Part shown: piece by piece, positions 55,681 through 64,000 of the stretch
Position numbering within the stretch: position 1 is the first letter of the stretch
How the letters are laid out: every line of letters begins with the position of its first letter
Source: Solen grandis
Lineage: Eukaryota; Mollusca; Bivalvia; Adapedonta; Solenidae
Length of the DNA stretch: 64,000 nt
NCBI GenBank assembly: GCA_021229015.1
Contig: CM037792.1
Location: 38,652,544-38,716,543, forward strand
Direction of reading: 5' to 3'
Made by a program: the position numbers and the translations under genes
The notes under the pieces: generated by a model
The model's input: only the letters and a program-made list of their open reading frames with translations
What the model was told of the DNA's origin: nothing
Databases searched by the model: none

Positions 55681-56059
55681 GGGGAAAAAACAACAACAAA
55701 AAAACAAACAAAAAACAAAACAAAAAAAAAAACGATAAAATTTATTTTATTTCGTTTTTTCCCTATAATTTTGTAATGCCTGGTCAGATTTCAATAATCT
55801 ACATACCTTTTAACCCGATTTGGCGTGAAATCGTATTCTTACCTTATTTGCAAAAGTCTATATTTTATGAAGTAATATGGAACGCCGAAACTGTCTTTTG
55901 TTGAGAACAACCGAAATGCCGGGTCAGCTAGATTATTTTGAGTCAGAGTGCAATGTGCTGGGCGGTAATTCCATTGTCTCCAGTTATTGAAGCTTTGTGT
56001 TAAGTCTGGTAACATTTTCTTAAGGAATTTTTTAAAAAAAAATGAATGATACTTTCATT

Positions 56060-56500
56060 TATTCAGTTTGAATAACATGGTGTTTGGTGATATAGTCATT
56101 ATGCTTAGTCGTGAAAAAGAATGTCAACTGGTGCATGTTCAGTCGTGAACACGTTCTGTGGTCTGATACTGTCATTATGTTCAGTTCAATGGCAATCTGC
56201 CCGATGCAAAGGCCGTTATGCTGTCTTCTGATAATATGCTGTTCGGTGCTTTGATCATTATCCTCGGTTAAGATAGCATCCTACTAGGTATAGTGTCATT
56301 CTTTTCAGTTGATGCAATATAGTGTTCAGTGTAGCTGTCATGTTGTGCAGTATGGAAAAGAGTTGCTTGGTTGAGCTGTCAATATGTTTTGTTAAAATAA
56401 TGATCTATACAGTGATGCTTTTCTTATGTTTGGTCATTGAGGTGTGTTTGTTTTTTGATACTATGTCCGGTTGGTCATCCCTCATAAGTATATATTTCAC
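56060..56500 (+). repeat. Degenerate TCATTATGTTCAGT array, left arm
   Basis: Variants of GTCATTATGTTCAGTTG recur about every 30-50 bases (56095, 56135, 56172, 56265, 56295, 56338, 56395). Inverse-orientation variants fill 57360-58010. Confidence 0.5.
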
Positions 56501-56597
56501 ATTCTAAATATTTTTTCGGGATCATTTCAAGAGTATCGAATTTTTGTATATAAATATGGATGAAACAAAAACATATTGCTGTATTTCAAAGAGAAAG

Positions 56598-57250
56598 CAA
56601 GATGTGTTCAAAGAACACTATGCCTCCGTCTGAGCTGGTCAGATGTTAAATAACTGATGCCAATTGAAAACCATTCATGAGTGGAGTATACAGACTTTAT
56701 TACATATAGTAATGAAATAATGCTTACGACAAAAAACAAAACAAAACAAAAACAAAAAACAAAGGGAGTTTATTAAAAAAAAAAAAAAGAACCTGACAGA
56801 GTTCTGTTCCATATGTATAACCCTTCTACTTCTCACTATCTGTTTATATTTTAATTTTCAAATCAATATCTTGTATAGTTTATGAGTTATGCTTCCAACA
56901 TAAAAATAAGGGAAAAATAAAATAAAGGGAGATAATAAAAAAACAGATGAGGTAGAGTTATGGTTCTTGGACTCTGCACTTTTCTAGTTGTCATCTACTT
57001 ATATATGAAGTATCAAGTCAATACCTTGAATAGTTCATGAGTTATGCTCTGGACAATAAATAAAAATCAAAATAAAAAAAGGGAGATAATTCAAAAATTG
57101 GACCAAGCAGAGTTATGGTTCTTAGTCACTGCACTTCAATTAGTGGCATTCTATTCAAGTCAGTACCTTTTATAGTTTTCAAGTTATGGCCAATGTTAAA
57201 GTTGCAGACAAACCAACCAACAAACAGACAGGGCAAAAACAATATCCCCC
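56598..57250 (+). mobile_element. Tandem-core element, AAGATGTGTTC ... AACAATAT family
   Basis: It starts AGCAAGATGTGTTCAAAGAA and holds about 2.5 core units of roughly 150 bp (AGTTATGGTTCTT, CTGCACTT, AGTCAATACCTTGAATAGTT, AAGGGAGATAAT). It ends ACAGACAGGGCAAAAACAAT. Non-coding; a family style common in mollusc genomes. Confidence 0.6.
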
Positions 57251-57359
57251 GATCACAGATCTCCGGGTATGAAAATACACCAGATAGTATTTGCGATTTA
57301 CTGATGTACGAAGGTTACTGTTTAGGAATTGAAAACATTATGTGTCCTGGAAATCCGAA

Positions 57360-58010
57360 GATATCCGAATGAACCCAACATAATTGAATAACCACCGAAC
57401 ACAACATCAAATACACATAGAACGTTTAATAGACTAGTCATAACAGTATCAACACAGAACAGTACGTTTTACCAACCAAGCATGATAGTTTTTCAGCTCA
57501 TCAAAACACTATCGCAATTTAATAAATTAACGTTATCACCCAGCAGTTCATTTGCACGACTGAATACGATGGGGTAAGTACTTGACAACACATTATTAAA
57601 CTAAGCACAATGTTGTCACCAGTCACTAGGACGTTTTCACAACTGAATATAATGACAATACACCAAAGATTATTGTAACTGAACATAGTGATATACCACT
57701 CAATCAGACATTATCGCAAAAAATATAATGACAGTACTACTCAACAATGTATTGTCATGCAACAATACTCAACCCAAACTGACAATAACTCAACACTTAT
57801 GCACATCAACTGGACTTAATAATTTAACCCCAGCTCAATGTAAGGACTGAACATAACAATTAGTGCACCTAACAACACATTGCATCGGCAAAAGAAAATA
57901 TTTCGAGCACTTAACATAACATGTCAATAACTGAACACACTGGAATTACTACCCAATAAATTGTATCTCGGTTTTAAAAGAACACTAACTGACCATCAAT
58001 ATCAAATGTT
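57360..58010 (-). repeat. Degenerate ACTGAACATAATGA array, right arm
   Basis: AACTGAACATAGTGAT, CTGAATATAATGACA, AACTGAACACACTGG and ACTGAACATAACAATTAG recur. This is the reverse complement of the motif at 56060-56500. Confidence 0.5.
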
Positions 58011-59341
58011 CTCAACATAAGACAGCTCTGGCGTTCCATAAAGTAAAACCAAATAAATTCAATAGGGGTACTAATATTTTCGTATCCCCGCCATTTCTGT
58101 ACTGTTTAAACTCTGATCAGCATATATTGAATATATTCTGAAAAATAATCCAAGGCACTAAAAATAATACACAGTCTCTCGATAAAATGTTTTTCATGTT
58201 CGCGTTATTTAAGGAGGAAAAACATATATTTAAAATATGACCTTGACCTTTGCAAATTTTCAAAAATTGAACCTGTCAGTCTCATGAAACAATAAATGAC
58301 ACAAAATGCTAAGATTTCAAGAGAATTGAAATTAAAAAAAAATCGAGGGCTTCAAAAAAATAAATAAAAAAAAACAACATAAAAAAGCATATTATCAAAA
58401 AAAAATGAATTTTCCGATTTTTTTTGGTGAAGTTTGACCGTTTATAGAAGCCTGAAATTCTCACTCTATATATTTTGTCAGCAATTATGTTTCAAATCAT
58501 ATGCATCAAACAAAGTATTTCTACCTTACTTCAAACAAAATGGATATATTTTTTCGTAGACCTACCCTTACTCGCTTGCTTTTTTGCAAGGTTTAAACTT
58601 TCTACCTATACTAGCGCAAAAAGTTTCCCATACAGAAATCTTTTGACAAATAATATTTTAATTGGGTGTCAACAAGGAATGTTTTGCCCCCCCCCCAAAA
58701 AAAAAACGCATTTAAATCGGACATAAACATAGGGGGCAATACAAAATATATATAGAATATATTTTGAAAAATTTGAGTTATATAATAACATTTAAGATGA
58801 ATGGAATTCACTCAATATCACGCGAAATACATGAAAATACATAAATAGCTTATATAAATCATGTTATTAACAGAAAGGCAATTGCATATATATCATTAGA
58901 CAAGAAATACTTAAGGTTGTTTATTAATGGTAAGATACGATATTAGGAATCCTACTTCTACAAACCATTTTTTAATAATATTAAAGCAGAAAAAAAAACA
59001 CACACCAAAAAAAAAAACAAAAAAAAAAAACAACAACAAAACAAATAAACAAAAATGCATATATGATGTTGATATAGTCACCAGTTGATAAATGAGCAAG
59101 TTTAGGGAGAGAAAAGGGCGTGTAACATCCAGCTTGACACTCGCTAGCGAGTCTAAATATGTAGATTTTATCTACCCGCCACAGACTGTACACATCACAG
59201 ACTGTGACCCTAATAGGCATTCGGAGTCTAACGGAAGGTAAGCATGTTTTCTCTGTGAAATCAGCGACTGAGCTCTGAAACTTGGTCAAACAGTTCATCG
59301 TACTGTAGTGTAGATATAAACATTGTTGTTAAGTAACCGAA
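58011..59341. other. Intergenic, nothing recognised
   Basis: AT-rich with A-rich tracts around 58330-58400 and 58988-59050. The open frames here are low-complexity. Confidence 0.4.
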
Positions 59342-60163
59342 GTGGCGCAGTGTGATAACAAAAAAGATAATTGCATTTTAATGTCTGTGTTTCGGGATCA
59401 AATTTATACTTTAAATAGACAAAATAATTCTACCATATGGGTGTCAAAAGTAAGAGATATTATCCAATCGGCTGGATTCAACGATGTTTGGCTTTTCCCT
59501 GAATCTGTCAATATTAATATATTTATACCTGTCCTACGAAGTAGATTACGCGATATTTATATAAGTAACTGGAAAGCTAATATTGATGTTTCATCTGCAT
59601 TAGATATCTATAGAGAATTTAAGTTAAGTTTTAAGCAGTCATCGTATATAAGCGCCATTGGAAATTCAAAATATAGGAATTCATTAGCTAAACTACAGTT
59701 GTCATCACATAGATTGAACATTGAAGTTGGTAGACACAATAAATTAAATAGAAGGGAAAGAAAGTGTACATTCTGCAATCTTAACGATATCGAAGAAGAA
59801 TACCATTTTGTTTTAAAATGCCCAGTATATTCTGAACTTAGACGAAAATATATACCAAAATATTATTATACGCATACAAGTATGAACAAATATATTAACT
59901 TAATGCAAAATGAAAACACTGTTATGTTAGAAAAATTAGCTTTGTTTTGTGTAAAAGCCTTTAAATTAAGAGATTCTTTGTGTTAATATTACTACCTTAC
60001 AAATTAAGTAAGTCATTCAACATTCAACTCTTTACATTCTCACTGTTTGATTTATGTATTGTTGCATGTCATGTGTCACATGTTATTATTGTAATCATTG
60101 TATTATGATGATGAGCTTATAATGCTCAAGTCCACAATAAAGTATCTGTTCTGTTCTGTTCTA
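59342..60163 (+). mobile_element. 5'-truncated LINE: intact C-terminal ORF, 3' UTR and (CTGTT)n tail
   Basis: The 214-residue frame (59342-59986) lacks any reverse transcriptase motif but has the characteristic C-terminal layout: KLQLSSHRLNIEVGRHNKLN, then RKCTFC, NDIEEEYHFVLKCP (a CCHC-like knuckle) and VYSELRRKY. The ATG at 59342 is probably just the first in-frame methionine after truncation. A 3' UTR with AATAAA at 60136-60141 leads to CTGTT repeats. It is uninterrupted by stops, so a fairly recent insertion. Non-LTR retrotransposon; clade not assigned. Confidence 0.8.
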
Positions 60164-60169
60164 ATAACA

Positions 60170-63100
60170 GACGTCTTATAATCGAAAGAATCCAAGCTTA
60201 AGACCAGCATAGGAAGTTTTGTTTTTATTTTAATGTTTTCTTTAAAATATCAGCCCCGTTTTCCTCGTGAAAGTTGAGTTAAGTGTTCAAATCATATGTA
60301 TACATGATTATTCACTACCAAATTTTCTTAGTTCCTTATTTTCGTTAGTACACGTGCACTATTTTAACGTATCAGAAAAGATGAGTGAACTAGATTCCAA
60401 AAGTGTACAAATCGTCAAAAATATTACAGAGGTTTGCGACGGAAACAGCAATGTTCTGACAACTCAGACACGGATAATGGTCTTGAATGAAAATCTGAAT
60501 GTATTGAAATATTCAGGAATTTATATATATAAATGATAAGAAATAATGACAAAGCAAAATAAAAAATACAAGAAAAATAATATAATGAGACTCGAACCCG
60601 TGCCTTCGTGCTTGCACTGTATGAAAAAACAAATCAACAACAACAACAACAAAAAACAACAACAAAACAACATTACCTTTATCCACCGAGCTATTGTGAT
60701 TTATATTGAATTAGAGCTTTTTTATGAGAACATACTATATTTTAGTTAGTTTTTTAGTTTGATAAACCTAAATAGAGATAATGGGATTTCCCGATAACGG
60801 TTACGTTATCGTTTTCGGTTTATACTGATCTACCATAATTGCTAAACTAAAAAAGGTCCCTTGGAAAATGAGACCCTTAGGGGGTCTGGTAGTTTCCTCA
60901 TATAATTTCAAAATTCTCCCTCTAGGAAAGCAATCCTCAGAATTTAATGACATTTGACACCAATGGACACCTCATAGTGCTCTACCAAAATCTTTAAAAT
61001 AAAATTGACCCTTTAAAAGATAAAGCCCCAAAGGGCTCGCCCCCTCCTTTCCTTTTACACTCTATACAGAATATATATGAACTTTCCTTCTCAACACGAT
61101 TTTAGGCGTAAAAAAAAGTTTGTTCCTGGTTACCCGACCGACCCATTATTTTACCACCTGACCCAATTGTTTTCGAGACTGAGACAAAAAATAAATAAAT
61201 AAATAAATAAGAACAAAATCCATATCAATCTAAGATTTTATATCGACTTGTCTTCGTTTAAACAGGTTACTAACAATAACTTGGGAGACAGCCATTTTAC
61301 GATTACGGATTAGTTTCGAATTTCAACTAACTTTCGTAAAATATCAAAGGATAAACTACGTCTGAAACGTTACGAACAAGTCTTTTTTAAAGTGGGTGGT
61401 AACAATGTCAAAAGTTAATTTGGGGGATCCTCGGCACACTTTAAATACGTGTAAGCTGCCAGATGAATTCATTATAATCATTTATCAGTCCATCACTCAT
61501 TACTTGCGAAATCTTCTCCTCTATTTTCATCCGGAAACAACAGTTTCTCAACGCAGATAAAACGCAAGTCGGTAGGGAGCGTGTAAAATGCAAACAGATA
61601 TTGGAAGCGTTACCATCCGAGTATTCTGCATTCATTCATAATTAGCATAAGAACGTGTGTTGATTGGATAAAATGACACAGGTGACTGACTCCGCCTTTT
61701 TATTGACTCCCTGTGGACGTAGAAACGCGGCGTCAGTATATGGAATGCTTTTTGAATTTGGCCATGGAATAAGGGAATCGAATAAGGGAGCAACAACTGT
61801 TATTATTGTAAGATAAAAGCATGTAATATGTTTTGAAAAAAAAAGACTTTGTGAACCAATTACGTGTATTAGCCTGAAGTAAAATGATATAAGCAAGTCT
61901 TATATCGTTATTAAAAGAAATTCGATACATTTACTGGGTATCTTGAAACTTCTCCCTAAACTCGCAGGCCGGGGCTGTTAAAACTTGGTTAACGGACCTT
62001 GCAAGCAATCTGGTTCTTTAAAGCTCAGAAAAAAAGTTTTGGAAGATGTTTTGTGGCCTTAAAACATTCAGATTTTAGATACATACCGTTAACTTGAAAA
62101 ATCAATGAAACCGCAGTTTAATATTACGTATTACTGCATAATAAAGCACTAACACTATACATGTGGTCGTATCGGACATGTGTAACTGACGGCTCCAGGC
62201 TGAGTCTGCTGTCCCAGTATGTAAGCTGAATATGACTCTGAGTGCTTGAAACGGGTAAATTTAAGCGAACGTTGTAGCATATTTTGTAAAGTCTTGTAAT
62301 ATATATTTAATTTTATACATATCGTCGATACAAAAAGACGATATACTCCTTACTTCACGGTACGTTATCAACTGGACCTAAATCTCGTACCATAAGAAAA
62401 ACTTAATTGTGCTGATTTGTTTCGTTATCATCGTCCTTGTTGTTGCTGCTGCTGATGATTTTATATACATTGGCATTAACACCGCCTTAAGAAGTAGCTT
62501 GGAAATTTCATGCATTTTGCAGACTCTAACTCTTCTAATAATTTTATAAGAAAGGAATTACCTGTTGTAAAATGTATCTTTATTAATCTATAGATAAGTT
62601 AATTTATAGCACCTCAAATCATTATCATATAATATGTCTGCTATAATTAAAGTTTTATTTTTCGTTCTATATTTCTGAAAATTTGTTAAGATGAGTTTTT
62701 CATCAGTATTATTCTCAATAATTTAAGGATATTTTTTTCAGATAGATAAAAAAAAGTTTGGAAAAAAAGTACAATATGGAAATTAGGCCGAAGACTCTTG
62801 ATTCACATGAACTTTTTAGAACACACTTTAGAAATTTCTGAATCAGTTACGGTCTACAGCTGAGGATACATGTCAAAATGGCATGTATCATTGCCTAGTG
62901 GAAATATGATGACCCACTATTTGTAAATGATACATGTACCAGTTATTAAAATATTCTGAAAGAGCTTTGTTTTATTTCAACCGTGCATAAAAAAACAAAA
63001 GAATTTGCAGGTCTCTATACTTCAGTTTATCTGTGAAATGGTTCGGTTAACAAAAATAGCCCGTCATTGCCATAATTTGGCAAGTGTTCACAAACAACGC

Positions 63101-63312
63101 TCATTGTTGCTTAAATGGCTTTCACCTCGGGCGGTAAACAGCACCCGACTATATGTACCTCTCTATGTAAGTATGCTATTGATATCAATTTAAGCCAGCC
63201 GAAAGGCAGTATCGTGTGAGTGATAAAGGCATGTCACGCACATACATGCATTATATTCTTATTACCCTAACCTACAATAAAATCGTGTTGAATATTTCTT
63301 GTTGCGTTGCAT
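60170..63312. other. Intergenic, no recognised gene
   Basis: It holds a tRNA-like B-box remnant on the minus strand near 60586-60625 (GGGTTCGAGTCTC), a (CAA)n-rich tract at 60636-60672 and an (AAAT)n run near 61193-61212. Minus-strand frames at 61441-61930 have no family resemblance. Confidence 0.4.
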
Positions 63313-63553
63313 TAACCCTTTCCCTCATAGAGGACAGCATGAAAAGACCTATGCGAACAGCATAAAACCAGATCAGCCTGCGAGTAACTCGCAGGCTGAT
63401 CAGGTTTTATGCTGTTCGCTGCTCCTCAGTGGTCTGGAAATGAGGATTTTGTAATTAAATTTGGTAAGGTTTAACTGTTATTTTCTGCAGATCAGGCTTT
63501 ATGTGGTACCCACTGAGTGCGTCAAAATGAGTCTATATGAGGGAAAGGGTTAA
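63313..63553 (+). mobile_element. piggyBac-type MITE (TTAA family), 241 bp
   Basis: TTAA flanks, termini CCCTTTCCCTCATAGAGGAC and TATATGAGGGAAAGGG, central palindrome intact. Confidence 0.92.
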
Positions 63554-64000
63554 GATCCTCGTGTCCACGATCAGACCATATCAAAATATCCACCGAGAAG
63601 GGTAAAAAGAAACGCAATAACTCTTGAGAAAAAAAATACGAAATTTTACATAGAGAAGAAAGTTGAAATCGCCATTTGACTTTTTCAAAAGTTCTTCATA
63701 TATATATATACTGAATATTTTTATTATAATTCATTTATACATGTACATGGTACAGTTTAATAGAAAAATAAAAAAAAACAAAACAAAAAAAACAAGGTCA
63801 TAGCTGTTCACAATTTATCCTATTTTGTTACCATTCATTTATACATGTACTTGGTGGAATTTATAAAAACAACATAGATTTACTGTGTCTTTTAACATTA
63901 ATTCCTTATCATTTTTTTTGTAGTAAGAATCGGGAGTATAATGAAATTTCGCTATATGCAAGCATTTATAACGAAATTTCGTTATAAGGATAAGACAAAA
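63554..64000. other. Window end, possible further repeat end
   Basis: AT-rich. The last 60 bases hold repeated AATTTCG(C/T)TATA motifs (ATGAAATTTCGCTATATG, AACGAAATTTCGTTATAA), which look like the end of another transposon cut by the window. Confidence 0.3.

Noticed and set aside
61441..61930. Minus-strand frames with a plausible start
   Set aside because: No family resemblance, no convincing splice sites and AT-driven composition.

Overview
The window is AT-rich eukaryotic nuclear DNA. It has long introns, GT-AG exons, tRNA-derived SINEs, non-LTR retrotransposon 3' ends, many foldback MITEs and several tandem-core repeat families. The repeat types and the two proteins fit a lophotrochozoan, most likely a bivalve mollusc. 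This is inferred from sequence style; no species is claimed. Family labels such as SINE-A and SINE-B are local to this answer.

Left part (1-21425): thirteen consecutive plus-strand exons of one large gene, 1010 to 20039. They join in a single open frame of about 608 residues with compatible intron phases at every junction. The protein resembles coiled-coil domain-containing protein 162 (CCDC162). Its 5' exons lie before the window. Its 3' exons are not found: the last exon is 1.4 kb before a 100-N assembly gap (21426-21525), and nothing that continues it is recognised afterwards. The introns are filled with tandem-core elements, minisatellites, MITEs and one SINE.

Middle (21526-39990): SINEs, microsatellites and foldback elements, then a second plus-strand gene. 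It has a 49-nt first coding exon at 26598-26646 below a TATA-like box, an 11.8-kb intron and one large exon at 38453-39864. The 486-residue protein is an intact egghead/BRE-3-like GT2 beta-1,4-mannosyltransferase, an enzyme of arthro-series glycosphingolipid synthesis, followed by a poly(A) signal.

Right part (40000-64000): no host gene recognised. It is a repeat landscape: LINE 3' fragments (one interrupted by a MITE with an 8-bp target duplication), a pogo/Tigger-like non-autonomous element, TTAA-flanked piggyBac-type MITEs, a 0.7-kb-arm inverted repeat inside a direct-repeat shell, an old 0.6-kb repeat and tRNA-headed SINEs.

The two genes are not obviously related in function. The most distinctive signals are the uniform TTAA-flanked palindromic MITE family (nine copies), element families with conserved ends but different tandem cores and a shared hairpin plus CTCTTGTT 3' end, a multi-tier nested foldback at 22761-23130, and two exons of the first gene whose 3' ends and splice donors are tandemly duplicated.
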